41,834 nucleotides of DNA from Chloroflexota bacterium (lineage in GTDB: Bacteria > Chloroflexota > Limnocylindria > Limnocylindrales > CSP1-4). Each line of letters opens with the position of its first letter. The first letter of the stretch is position 1. The notes beneath the pieces are model-generated. The model ran no database searches and had not been told where the DNA came from. It saw nothing but the letters and a program-made list of their open reading frames with translations. The DNA lies in contig JADGQK010000016.1 in NCBI GenBank assembly GCA_017881915.1, positions 1 through 41,834 on the forward strand, read 5' to 3'. This document shows positions 32,715 to 40,362 of this stretch, piece by piece. Position numbers and translations under genes: made by a program.

Positions 32715-33617
32715 ATGATTGAAGCGCCGGATTCCGTGCGCCAGGCTGCGCTCGAGGGGGCGGGTCCAGCAGCGGTGCGATTCGGTGCGGGTCGCGGGGG
32801 AGGGGCGGTTACCCATGTCCAGCTTCACGCATTCGAAGGTCCGCTCGGGCTGCTCCTTGCCCTGATCGAGTCGCGCCAGCTGGACATCCTGACGGTTTCC
32901 CTGGGTTCCCTGGCGGGCGCTTATCTCGAGGCCCTGGCGGGTCTCGGTTCGGACCGGATCGGCAACGTTTCGGCATTCGTGGCCGTGGCCGGCCAGTTGA
33001 TCGTGATCAAGAGCCGAGCGATGCTGCCACGGGAACCCTCGCCACGCCCGACGGACGTGGCCGAGGAAGAATCGGATCCGGAGGCGGAGCTGCGCGCCCG
33101 GCTTCTCCTCTACCGCGCCTACCGCGACGGCGGAACCAGGCTCCAGGCGGTGGCCATCGAGCGCGTCGGTGTCTTCCGGCGCGAACCAACGGTCGCCGCG
33201 GCGGCCGGCCGGGCCGGCGCGATCCATGTTCCGGCGGCCCCGCTCGATGTCACGACCCTCGGTCGGGCGCTCGACCACCTCCTCCATCTCGTCCCGCCGC
33301 CGGCCCCGCCGGCGGGCCTCCTTGCGCGCTCGATCACGATCGCCGAGCGGGCCGAGATCATCCGCCAGGCCCTGCGGGGCGCTCCGACCGTCGTCCTCCA
33401 GGAGCTGCTCCGCGGCGTCCACGATCGGGTGGTCCTGGCGGTAACGTTCCTGGCGATGCTCGAGCTGATGAAGCGGCGTGAGATCGTTGTCGAGCAGGCC
33501 GAGCCGTGGGGTCCGATCGTCGCTCGGCTGACGACGCCATCCGAGCGAGCCGCCGGTGGCCGAGGTGGCCCGCCGGACGCTGCCCCGATCGACGAGACCC
33601 TCGAGTCATTCGCATGA
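32715..33617 (+). CDS. scpA: Segregation and condensation protein A
   Basis: 300-residue kleisin that bridges the SMC heads in the condensin-like Smc-ScpAB complex. The N-terminal signature HAFEGPLGLLLALIESRQLDI has Gly where most ScpA have Asp (FEGPLDLL). VAGQLIVIKSRAMLPR follows, and the C-terminal winged helix ends with FLAMLELMKRREIVVEQAEP. The first 32 residues (Gly/Ala-rich) are an extension; an in-frame GTG at 32811 just before HVQLHAFEG is another possible start. The stop overlaps scpB ATG (ATGA). Confidence 0.94.
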   Translation: MIEAPDSVRQAALEGAGPAAVRFGAGRGGGAVTHVQLHAFEGPLGLLLALIESRQLDILTVSLGSLAGAYLEALAGLGSDRIGNVSAFVAVAGQLIVIKSRAMLPREPSPRPTDVAEEESDPEAELRARLLLYRAYRDGGTRLQAVAIERVGVFRREPTVAAAAGRAGAIHVPAAPLDVTTLGRALDHLLHLVPPPAPPAGLLARSITIAERAEIIRQALRGAPTVVLQELLRGVHDRVVLAVTFLAMLELMKRREIVVEQAEPWGPIVARLTTPSERAAGGRGGPPDAAPIDETLESFA

Positions 33618-34261
33618 TCGAGCCGGACCAGACCGACCCGGCGCCGCTCGAGCTGACCGACGCTGGACTGACTGAGGCCGAGCTGGAGGCGCTCCTGTTC
33701 GTCGCCGAGCGGCCGCTCAGCCGGCGCGAGATCGCCGGGATCGCGGGTGTCGACCGGGCGACCGTCGACGCCCGCCTGGGCGACCTCGAGATCAGCCTGG
33801 CCGGGCGGGGCATCCGCCTGATCGCCTCGGGTGACCGGGTCGAGCTGGCCACCGCGCCCGATGCCGGCCCGCTCGTGGCCCGCTACGTCGGATCGGACGC
33901 GACCCGGCTGACGCCGGCATCGCTCGAGACCCTGGCCATCGTTGCCTACCGCCAGCCGTTGACGAAGTCGGTGATCGAGCGGATCCGGGGGGTCGACTCG
34001 GAGTACAGCCTGCGAACGCTGCTCCACCGCCGGCTCGTCGTTGAACTGGGCCGCGCTGACGCACCCGGCCGGCCGTTCCTGTACGGGACGGGGTTCGACT
34101 TCCTCGAGCGCTTCGGCCTGACCAGCCTCGATGAGCTGCCCCCACTCGACGCGCAGATCGCGGGCCGCCTGGTCGAGGTCGACGATGAACCTGGCGAGAT
34201 CGAAGTCGCCGGTGGCGTGGTCGAGCCGCGCCCGGTCGGACCCGGGCGACCGGGCGGCTGA
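33614..34261 (+). CDS. scpB: Segregation and condensation protein B
   Basis: 215-residue partner of ScpA with two winged-helix domains. Blocks: LTEAELEALLFVAERPLSRR (helix pair of WHD1), LTPASLETLAIVAYRQPLTK and IERIRGVDSEYSLRTLLHRR, GRPFLYGTGFDFLERFGL (WHD2). All are highly typical. ATG 33614 overlaps the scpA stop, and TGATG links it to the next gene. The C-terminal 35 residues are an acidic and Pro-rich tail. Confidence 0.95.
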   Translation: MIEPDQTDPAPLELTDAGLTEAELEALLFVAERPLSRREIAGIAGVDRATVDARLGDLEISLAGRGIRLIASGDRVELATAPDAGPLVARYVGSDATRLTPASLETLAIVAYRQPLTKSVIERIRGVDSEYSLRTLLHRRLVVELGRADAPGRPFLYGTGFDFLERFGLTSLDELPPLDAQIAGRLVEVDDEPGEIEVAGGVVEPRPVGPGRPGG

Positions 34262-35040
34262 TGGCGACCGAGCGCCTCCAGAAGGTCCTTGCCGCGGCCG
34301 GGGTTGCCTCGCGTCGTGAGGCCGAGCGGATGATCGCCGCCGGCCGGGTCACCGTCGACGGCCGGATCGCCACTCTGGGCCAGCCGGTCGACCCGGTCGG
34401 CTCGGCGATCCTCGTCGATGGGCGGGCGATCGGCGAGGCGGCCAGCGCGGTCCACCTCGTCATCCACAAGCCGACCGGGGTGGTCTCGACGGTTCGTGAT
34501 CGCCACGCCGAACGGACGATCCTGGACCTCGTGCCGACCGCGCTCGCCTCCGGTGCCCGGCTCTTCCCGGTTGGCCGGCTCGACCAGGACTCCGAGGGCC
34601 TGATCCTGCTGACGAACGACGGCCAATGGGCCGAGCGGGTCCTCCATCCCCGTTTCGGGGTGGAGCGCGAATACGCCCTCGGCCTGCGCCGGCCGCTCGA
34701 CGAGAGCCAGCAGGCAACGCTCCGGGCGGGAATCCGGGTGGAGGAGGGGCTCGCCACCCTGACCCACCTGCGCCTGATGACGACGGTCGAGGTGCGCAAG
34801 CTGGAGGCCGTGCTCCAGCCGTCGCCGCCCGAGCTGACCTGGTACCGATCGACGCTCCAGCAGGGTTGGAAGCGCCAGCTCCGGCGAATGTATGCCGCCG
34901 TCGGTGCTCCGGTGGACCGGCTGGTCCGTGTCCGGCTCGGGACGTTGCGGCTCGAAGACCTGCAGAGTGGACGCTGCCGGCGGCTCACCGCCCCGGAAGT
35001 GCGCTCGCTCGGGGCCGGCCGGGGAGCGCCGTCGCGGTGA
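34261..35040 (+). CDS. rluB: RluB/RsuA-type 23S rRNA pseudouridine synthase
   Basis: 259 residues: S4 domain (RLQKVLAAAGVASRREAERM, 5-24, to about 60) plus the RsuA catalytic domain. The catalytic Asp108 is in VGRLDQDSEGLILLTNDG, and HKPTGVVST and QGWKRQLRRM are conserved blocks. Homologues modify U2605 of 23S rRNA (RluB) or U516 of 16S (RsuA); the scpB-rluB-cmk order favours RluB. ATG 34261 shares a base with the scpB stop, and the stop overlaps cmk (GTGA). A plus-1 open frame over the gene has no support. Confidence 0.92.
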   Translation: MATERLQKVLAAAGVASRREAERMIAAGRVTVDGRIATLGQPVDPVGSAILVDGRAIGEAASAVHLVIHKPTGVVSTVRDRHAERTILDLVPTALASGARLFPVGRLDQDSEGLILLTNDGQWAERVLHPRFGVEREYALGLRRPLDESQQATLRAGIRVEEGLATLTHLRLMTTVEVRKLEAVLQPSPPELTWYRSTLQQGWKRQLRRMYAAVGAPVDRLVRVRLGTLRLEDLQSGRCRRLTAPEVRSLGAGRGAPSR

Positions 35041-35765
35041 CCCTTCGCCCGCTTGTTGTCGCCCTCGATGGCCCGGCCTCGTCGGGCAAGAGCAGCGTTG
35101 GCGCGGCCGCGGCTCGCGAGGTCGGCTACCGGTTCTGCGACACCGGCCTGCTCTATCGCGCGATCACCTGGCTCGTCCTCCAGCGCCGGATCGACCAGGC
35201 CGATCCGGCCGCCCTGGTCGCCCTCGTGGGGGAGGTGGAGCTGGCAACCGATCAGGAGGGCCGGCTGGCCCGGGTCCTCGTCGACGAGATGGACGTCACC
35301 GACCTGGTCCATGCCCCCGAGGTGGATCGCCATGTCAGCGAGGTCTCCCGGGTGGCCGAGCTGCGGGCCGCCCTGCTCGATCGTCAGCGAGCGATCGCGA
35401 CCGGCGGCCGGATCGTGGTCGCCGGTCGCGATATCGGCACGGTCGTCCTGCCAGGGGCGGGCCTGAAGATCTTCCTGGACGCCTCGGCCGAAGAGCGTGC
35501 CCGGCGGCGGGCCGAGGAACGCGGGATTGATCCCCACGGGCCGGTGGCCCGGGTAGTCCTGGCCGAGCTTCGCCGGCGTGATGATCTCGATCGCAACCGG
35601 CCGGTGGCGCCGCTTCGCCCGGCGCCGGACGCCGTCCACATCGTGACCGACGGCAACACATTCGAGCAGACAGTGGCCGAGGTCGTCGCCGCGATCCAGC
35701 GGGTCGGCGACCCCGCGCCCGGGCTAGCCGGACTCAGCCCGGCGGGCGGGGGAGTGGCCGGGTGA
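35037..35765 (+). CDS. cmk: Cytidylate kinase
   Basis: 242-residue nucleoside monophosphate kinase that makes CDP/dCDP from CMP/dCMP and ATP. P-loop ALDGPASSGKSSV (9-21), acceptor-site FCDTGLLYRAITWLVL, and VAGRDIGTVVLPGAGLKIFL with the Lid region RRRAEERG. The C-terminus (TFEQTVAEVVAAI) is typical, followed by a Gly/Pro tail. GTG 35037 gives the normal N-terminus and overlaps the rluB stop. The next gene, plsC, starts in its stop; cmk-plsC and then der is a common bacterial order. Confidence 0.94.
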   Translation: MTLRPLVVALDGPASSGKSSVGAAAAREVGYRFCDTGLLYRAITWLVLQRRIDQADPAALVALVGEVELATDQEGRLARVLVDEMDVTDLVHAPEVDRHVSEVSRVAELRAALLDRQRAIATGGRIVVAGRDIGTVVLPGAGLKIFLDASAEERARRRAEERGIDPHGPVARVVLAELRRRDDLDRNRPVAPLRPAPDAVHIVTDGNTFEQTVAEVVAAIQRVGDPAPGLAGLSPAGGGVAG

Positions 35766-36463
35766 CCGAAGCCGACGCGCGGTCCCTGCGCAGCGACGCC
35801 AACCTGTTCATCCGGACGACTGCCTTCGTCGCCCGGACGGTGACCCGCTGCCTGACCCGGGTCCGGCTGACCGGAGCGCTCGACGCGATTCCACGGGAGG
35901 GGCCCCTGATCATCGCCTCCAACCATGCCTCGAACGCCGACGGCGTCGTCGTTGGGGCCTGGTTGACGCCGCTTCTCGGCCGCCGGATCCACTGGCTGGG
36001 CAAGCGGGAGATGACCGAATGGCCGTTGGTTGGGCCGTTCGTCCTGGCCGGATCGGTCCACCCGGTCGACCGCGGCAATGTCGAGATCGATGTCTTCCGA
36101 CTGATGCTCCGGATCCTCGAGGCCGGCAACGTCGTGGTCGTCTTCCCCGAAGGAACGCGCAGCCTGACGGGTTCGCTCCAGCCTGCCAAGGACGGCGTCG
36201 CGATGCTCGCCCTCAAGGCCAACGCCCCGATCCTGCCGGTCGGGCTGATCGACACCGACCGCTTCTGGCCGAAGGGCAAGATTCCGCGAATCGGCGGCAA
36301 GGTCGAGATGCGGGTGGGCCAGCCCTTCCGGCTGGCCGACGTGCTGCCGCCGGGGCTCGACCGGCGGGCAACCAAGGCCGCGGCCACCGAGCTGATCATG
36401 GCCCGCATCGCGGAGCTCTTGCCGGCCCGCCAGCAGGGGGTGTACGGCCCGGCCAAGGCCTGA
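35762..36463 (+). CDS. plsC: 1-acyl-sn-glycerol-3-phosphate acyltransferase (PlsC family)
   Basis: 233-residue membrane-associated enzyme that adds the second acyl chain in phosphatidic acid synthesis. The acyltransferase motif I is NHASNAD (54-60; His55, Asp60 as HX4D) and motif III is FPEGTRSL. KDGVAMLALKANAPILPVGL is the conserved block after it. It starts at GTG 35762 inside the cmk stop (GTGA). No strong transmembrane helix is seen; a basic amphipathic N-terminus (RTVTRCLTRVRL) may bind the membrane. Confidence 0.9.
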   Translation: MTEADARSLRSDANLFIRTTAFVARTVTRCLTRVRLTGALDAIPREGPLIIASNHASNADGVVVGAWLTPLLGRRIHWLGKREMTEWPLVGPFVLAGSVHPVDRGNVEIDVFRLMLRILEAGNVVVVFPEGTRSLTGSLQPAKDGVAMLALKANAPILPVGLIDTDRFWPKGKIPRIGGKVEMRVGQPFRLADVLPPGLDRRATKAAATELIMARIAELLPARQQGVYGPAKA

Positions 36464-36489
36464 TCCGCGGGTTTCGACGCAACCGGTGC

Positions 36490-36495
36490 GATAAT
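36490..36495 (+). promoter_or_regulatory. -10 box of ispH (GATAAT)
   Basis: GATAAT ends 9 nt before ATG 36505. A GGGGAG run touches the start codon, too close for a normal ribosome binding site. Confidence 0.4.
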
Positions 36496-36504
36496 CACGG
36501 GGAG

Positions 36505-37467
36505 ATGGGCACCGTTCGTGAAGTTCGCATCGCCAAGCGCACCGGGTTTTGCTACGGCGTGCGCGAGGCGATCGACAAGGCCAAGGAGTCGGCCTCGACC
36601 GGGCGGGTCACCCATACCCTCGGCCAGGTGGTCCATAACGAGGGCGTGATCGCCGAGCTCCAGCGCGTCGGGGTCCAGACCGTCGAGTCGCTCGACGACG
36701 TCGACCGTGGCGCTGCGATCGTGATCCGGGCGCACGGCGTTCGGCCGGACGTGATGGCCCGGGCCGAGGCCCGCGGCCTGGACGTGATCGACGGCACCTG
36801 CACCTGGGTGATCCAGGAGCAGAAGGAGCTGATGCGCCTCGTCGAGGAGGGCTATACGATCGTGCTCCTGGGCACGCCTCGCCACCCGGAGGTCGTGGGC
36901 CTGCTCGGCTTTGCCCCGGACGCGATCGTGGTCGACGACGAGCCCGAGTGGGAGCTGATCCCGCGCAAGAAGAAGATGGCGCTGATCTCCCAGAGTACCC
37001 AGCCGCCCTGGAAGTTCGAGAGGCTCGCCGCCTTCATGGTCGCGCGCAGTCACGAGCTGAAGATCGTCAACACGGTTTGCCCGGTCACGATTCGCCGCCA
37101 GCAGGACACTCTCGAGACGGCCCGCGAGGTCGACCTGATGGTCGTCGTCGGTGGCCGCTCGAGCGCCAACACAAAGGAACTGACCCGCTTGTGCGAGATC
37201 GTCGGGACGAAGGCAATCCAGGTCGAGTCGCTGGCCGATCTCACCGATGCGACCGCCTTCGCTGACGCCAGGGTGGTCGGGATCACCGGGGGCACGTCCA
37301 CCCCGATCGAGGACCTTCAGGCCGTGGCCGAGCGGATCCTTGCGATCGCCGGCACACCGGCCGCCGCCGCGGCCGCCCACGAGCTGGCGAGGACCGCCCT
37401 GGACCTCGCGGCGACTCCGGCCGGTCGGACGACGTCGCTGCCGCCGATCGCCGCCGGCGCCGCCTGA
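36505..37467 (+). CDS. ispH: 4-hydroxy-3-methylbut-2-enyl diphosphate reductase
   Basis: 320-residue iron-sulfur enzyme that makes IPP and DMAPP from HMBPP, the last MEP step. The three cluster cysteines are present: Cys16 (RTGFCYGVREA), Cys99 (DGTCTW) and Cys192 (NTVCPVTIRRQ). Substrate residues include His43 (QVVHNEGV), His77 (IRAHGV), and His127/Glu129 (RHPEV). ATG 36505 gives the usual N-terminus; the longer open frame overlaps plsC. It has a C-terminal Ala-rich tail of about 40 residues. dxs, the first enzyme, lies 14 kb upstream. Confidence 0.95.
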   Translation: MGTVREVRIAKRTGFCYGVREAIDKAKESASTGRVTHTLGQVVHNEGVIAELQRVGVQTVESLDDVDRGAAIVIRAHGVRPDVMARAEARGLDVIDGTCTWVIQEQKELMRLVEEGYTIVLLGTPRHPEVVGLLGFAPDAIVVDDEPEWELIPRKKKMALISQSTQPPWKFERLAAFMVARSHELKIVNTVCPVTIRRQQDTLETAREVDLMVVVGGRSSANTKELTRLCEIVGTKAIQVESLADLTDATAFADARVVGITGGTSTPIEDLQAVAERILAIAGTPAAAAAAHELARTALDLAATPAGRTTSLPPIAAGAA

Positions 37468-37469
37468 GC

Positions 37470-39098
37470 GTGGCCGCCGGACTGCCGGTCGTCGCCCTGG
37501 TCGGGCGCCCGAACGTTGGCAAGAGCACGCTATTCAACCGGATCCTGGGCAGTCGTCGAGCCATCGTCGAGGACCGCGCCCGAACCACCCGCGATCGCCT
37601 CTATGGCAATGCCGAATGGAACGGCCGGCGCTTCGTCGTCGTCGACACGGGTGGGCTGGAGATCGACCCGAACGACCCGATCGAGGAACGCGTCCAGGAG
37701 CAGGCCCACCTGGCGATCAACGAGGCCGACGTAATCGTCCTTGTCGTCGATGCGGCAGCCGGACCGACGCCGGCCGACCTCGAGGCGGCCACCCTCCTGC
37801 GCCGGGCAAGGTCGCCGATCCTGGTCGCCGTCAACAAGGCCGACAACGAGCGGCGAGACCTCGAAGCCGCGGAGTTTCACGTCCTCGGCTGGGAGGACAT
37901 GTTCGCGGTCAGCGCCGCTCACGGCCGAGGGACCGGTGACCTGCTCGACGCGATCGTCTGGGCGCTGCCGCCCGAATCCGCCGAGGAAGTTGCCCGCAAG
38001 GCCCGCGAGATCGAGGCCGAGGAATGGCAGCAGGACGTGGCTGCCGGCTTCGTCCTCCCGCAGATGACCGCGGGTCCGGCCCTCGGAGACGAGGACGTGG
38101 GCGACGAAGACGAAGACGAAGACGCCGACCGGACGCCCGATCCGGAGGCGGCCCGCTGGGATGCCGCGATGGCGGCCGACTCGGACCAGCCGGTCGCGAT
38201 CGCGATCGTGGGCCGGCCCAACGTCGGCAAGTCCAGCCTGGTCAACGCCCTGCTGGGCGAAGAGCGGGTGATCGTGAGCGACATCCCCGGGACGACCCGC
38301 GACGCGATCGACACGACCGTCGCCTACGGCCGGAGCGAGGTCGTCCTGATCGACACTGCCGGAATCCGCCGCCGGGGCAAGGTCGCCAACGGGCCGGCCG
38401 CCGAGCGCTACGCCGCCCTGCGCTCGATGAAGGCGATCTCGCGGGCCGACGTGGCGATCGTGGTGATCGATGCCCAGGACGGCCTGACCGCCCAGGATGC
38501 CCACGTCGCCGGCTATGTCGTCGAAGAAGGCAAGGGGCTGGTCATCGCGGTCAACAAGTGGGACCTCCTGACCGAGAAGACCGACCGGACCTTCGACCAG
38601 TACGTGATCGCGCTGCGCCGCGAGGCGCCATTCATCGACCTCGCCCCGGTCATCTCGATCAGCGCCAGGACCGGCCAACGGGTCGGGCGTGTCCTCGAAG
38701 CGGCCGTCGACATCTGGGGCGAGCGCCGGCGGCGAATCGGGACGGGCGAGCTGAACCGGCTCGTGGCCGAAGCGATCCGGCGCCAATCGCCCTCGCTGGT
38801 CAAGGGCCGTCGGCCGAAGATCTTCTACGCCACCCAGGTCGCGGTCGCGCCGCCGACCTTCGTGTTCTTTGCCAAGGACGCCGGCAGCGTCCACTTCAGC
38901 TACCAGCGCTACCTCGAGAACCAGATCCGCGAGGCATACGGCTTCGACGGCACGCCGATCCGGATCTTCTTCCGGGAGCGCAGCGCGATCGAGCTGCCCA
39001 GGCGGCGCAGCCGCGCCAGGGTGTCATCTGGCGGCCGTTCGCCGGCGGGCTCGCGCCGAGCGTCGACGCCCGGCCGAGGTTCTGCTCCCCGTCCCTGA
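37470..39098 (+). CDS. der: Ribosome biogenesis GTPase Der (EngA)
   Basis: 542-residue protein with two tandem G domains and a KH-like domain that helps mature the 50S subunit. G domain 1: GRPNVGKSTLFN (12-23), VVDTGG (58-62), NKAD (122-125). G domain 2: GRPNVGKSSLVN (248-259), DIPGTTRDAIDT, IDTAGIRRRG, NKWD. The KH end includes RPKIFYATQVAVAPPTFVFF. The linker between the G domains is unusually long and acidic (about 180-240; GDEDEDEDAD). The C-terminal 28 residues are Arg/Ser-rich. GTG 37470 is 2 nt after the ispH stop. Usual length is about 435-490 residues. Confidence 0.96.
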   Translation: MAAGLPVVALVGRPNVGKSTLFNRILGSRRAIVEDRARTTRDRLYGNAEWNGRRFVVVDTGGLEIDPNDPIEERVQEQAHLAINEADVIVLVVDAAAGPTPADLEAATLLRRARSPILVAVNKADNERRDLEAAEFHVLGWEDMFAVSAAHGRGTGDLLDAIVWALPPESAEEVARKAREIEAEEWQQDVAAGFVLPQMTAGPALGDEDVGDEDEDEDADRTPDPEAARWDAAMAADSDQPVAIAIVGRPNVGKSSLVNALLGEERVIVSDIPGTTRDAIDTTVAYGRSEVVLIDTAGIRRRGKVANGPAAERYAALRSMKAISRADVAIVVIDAQDGLTAQDAHVAGYVVEEGKGLVIAVNKWDLLTEKTDRTFDQYVIALRREAPFIDLAPVISISARTGQRVGRVLEAAVDIWGERRRRIGTGELNRLVAEAIRRQSPSLVKGRRPKIFYATQVAVAPPTFVFFAKDAGSVHFSYQRYLENQIREAYGFDGTPIRIFFRERSAIELPRRRSRARVSSGGRSPAGSRRASTPGRGSAPRP

Positions 39099-39149
39099 AG
39101 GCAAGCCCCGGGTTGCCAGCCCCATCCCCGAGCTGGGACGTCGCACCAG

Positions 39150-39285
39150 GAACAAATCGGCGTCGTCGTCGACTCTGACTGGCGCCAACCGGGCGAATTC
39201 CCGGTTTCGTCCTCTGGTCGCGAACCTTTCCGCGCGAACGACCTCCGGACCCCAGGCCGTCCGCATTGATTCCACCGATTTGTTC
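39150..39285. repeat. Inverted repeat, 11-bp perfect arms
   Basis: GAACAAATCGG (39150-39160) and CCGATTTGTTC (39275-39285) are exact reverse complements 114 nt apart, in the spacer between der and tRNA-Pro. The A/T-rich arms stand out in this DNA. Symmetry does not extend beyond 11 bp. Confidence 0.5.
39187..39206 (+). terminator. Probable der terminator
   Basis: AACCGGG (39187-39193), 6-nt loop, CCCGGTT (39200-39206), followed by TCGTCCTC. It is 89 bp after the der stop. The T run is poor. Confidence 0.45.
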
Positions 39286-39342
39286 TCCCCCGGCGACCGC
39301 GTGTTCGACCGGCCGCTCAATCGAGGCTCGGGCCTGGAGTGC

Positions 39343-39348
39343 TAGACT
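39343..39348 (+). promoter_or_regulatory. -10 box of tRNA-Pro (TAGACT), inside a hairpin
   Basis: TAGACT ends 10 nt before the tRNA 5' end and is the same hexamer as before dxs and codA. It lies within an inverted repeat: GGCTCGG (39325-39331) pairs with CCGAGCC (39349-39355), and AGT/ACT pairs further in, so the box sits in the loop region. Confidence 0.5.
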
Positions 39349-39358
39349 CCGAGCCTGT

Positions 39359-39435
39359 CGGGGCGTGGCGCAGCCTGGTAGCGCACCTGAATGGGGTTCA
39401 GGAGGCCGAGCGTTCGAATCGCTCCGCCCCGACCA
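39359..39435 (+). tRNA. tRNA-Pro (anticodon GGG)
   Basis: Full cloverleaf. The acceptor stem is CGGGGCG (39359-39365) with CGCCCCG (39425-39431). The D stem is GCGC/GCGC with loop AGCCTGGTA. The anticodon arm is CCTGA-ATGGGGT-TCAGG with anticodon GGG, reading CCC proline codons. The variable loop is AGGCC. The T arm is GAGCG-TTCGAAT-CGCTC. Discriminator A39432 and an encoded CCA (39433-39435) follow. Confidence 0.97.
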
Positions 39436-39452
39436 CTACCTTGAGCATGATC

Positions 39453-39482
39453 GAGGCCCTCGGCGGTGAACCGAGGGCTCTC
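39453..39482 (+). terminator. Terminator of tRNA-Pro
   Basis: GCCCTCGG (39456-39463) pairs with CCGAGGGC (39471-39478) around a 7-nt loop, extended by GAG/CTC with a bulge and followed by GTTATCCT. It lies 18 nt after the tRNA. Confidence 0.65.
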
Positions 39483-39611
39483 GTTATCCTGCTCAGCTCT
39501 GTAGGTGGCCGATGCCCCCTTGACGGCGCCTAAGGCGAATTGTCGGTGGAGATCCCGCCTGTCCTTGCCGGCAGCGAGACGCGCCACGTACCGACGAGCG
39601 AAGAGATCGAC

Positions 39612-40076
39612 CTACTTGAGAGCCTCGTGTCGTGCGTGGTGCCAGGTCGAGGGTCCAACCTCGGCGAGCCAAACCAGCCCGACGACCGTGATCGCGGCGC
39701 CAAGGATCAGGTAGAACGGCTGAAGCGGGGGATCGTTGGTGTAGCCGATGACTGCGATCTCCACCGCCAGCCAGATCAGCAGGGCGCCCCCAACCACGAC
39801 CGTGGCGACCGGCGCCAGGGGATGGCGGAGCCAGGCGAGGGTCGCGGCCAGCATTGGCCCGAGTCCCAGGACGCTGAACAGGACGAGCCCCGGCCCGAAG
39901 AACGTCTCGAAGGGCGACCCACCCAGCGTCGACAGCTTGAGCGGGATGATCTCGCCTCTGGGGCCGAGCATCAGGGCCAGGCCGCCAGCGAGTGCTCCGA
40001 TGCCCAGGAACACATCGAGGGCGATGGCTGCCTTGGCCAGGCGGCCCAGCGGTCGGCTGAATTGGGCGCTGCGCAT
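39612..40076 (-). CDS. Hypothetical membrane protein, 154 residues
   Basis: Not recognised by family name. Four hydrophobic segments (about residues 15-38, 58-84, 88-108 and 118-142), with conserved-looking small and Pro/Gly residues (PRGEIIPLKLSTLGGSPFET; FGPGLVLFSVLGLGPMLAA), suggest a four-helix membrane protein of the kind found as single copies in Actinomycetota and Chloroflexota. ATG 40076 has AGGAGAAC just upstream on the minus strand (40089-40082). The C-terminus is short and polar (HHARHEALK). It is divergent from codA and has no obvious partner. Confidence 0.75.
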   Translation of the reverse strand: MRSAQFSRPLGRLAKAAIALDVFLGIGALAGGLALMLGPRGEIIPLKLSTLGGSPFETFFGPGLVLFSVLGLGPMLAATLAWLRHPLAPVATVVVGGALLIWLAVEIAVIGYTNDPPLQPFYLILGAAITVVGLVWLAEVGPSTWHHARHEALK

Positions 40077-40132
40077 CGCTGTTCTCCTGTGGCCGACGCG
40101 CTCCGGGTGAGCATGGCTGTCGTGCGGCCACC

Positions 40133-40190
40133 CACCATCTTCGAGCGCCGACGCGCCGGCTCCAAGAGCCGTCGGTCACGATCGATGGTG
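40133..40190. repeat. Three-helix imperfect palindrome between divergent genes
   Basis: CACCATC (40133-40139) pairs with GATGGTG (40184-40190). Then comes an 8-nt internal loop on each side, CCGAC (40148-40152) pairing with GTCGG (40171-40175), a 5-nt bulge, and GGCTC (40158-40162) pairing with GAGCC (40166-40170) around CAA. It may be an operator, an RNA leader of the minus-strand gene, or a small RNA. Confidence 0.5.
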
Positions 40191-40280
40191 CGGGCCGGTG
40201 TCGGAGCGAGGCCGGGCCTGGCCCGAGGTCCCGGCTGGCAGGACCACCGGCGGCGTCCCGAAATCAGTCGCCAGATCGCC

Positions 40281-40286
40281 TAGACT
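40281..40286 (+). promoter_or_regulatory. -10 box of codA (TAGACT)
   Basis: TAGACT predicts a start around 40293 and a leader of about 80 nt. ATG 40288 lies in or before the start site, so it is unlikely to be translated. Confidence 0.5.
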
Positions 40287-40294
40287 CATGGGGC

Positions 40295-40317
40295 GGGCGA
40301 ACCGGGACACTTCGCCC
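40295..40317 (+). promoter_or_regulatory. Hairpin at the 5' end of the predicted codA leader
   Basis: GGGCGAA (40295-40301), 9-nt loop, TTCGCCC (40311-40317): a perfect 7-bp stem at the presumed transcript start. It may protect or regulate the codA-codB mRNA. No known riboswitch pattern was recognised. Confidence 0.4.
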
Positions 40318-40354
40318 AGCATTGATCACGCGGACCCACGTCGGATCACCGCTC

Positions 40355-40362
40355 GGAGGGAG
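40355..40362 (+). promoter_or_regulatory. Ribosome binding site deciding the codA TTG start
   Basis: GGAGGGAG with a 9-nt spacing to TTG 40372. The protein then begins MDLLVRDARL, the usual amidohydrolase opening. Confidence 0.65.

Noticed and set aside
39266-39533. Short plus-strand frames across the tRNA region
   Set aside because: They overlap tRNA-Pro and its terminator and have no start signal.
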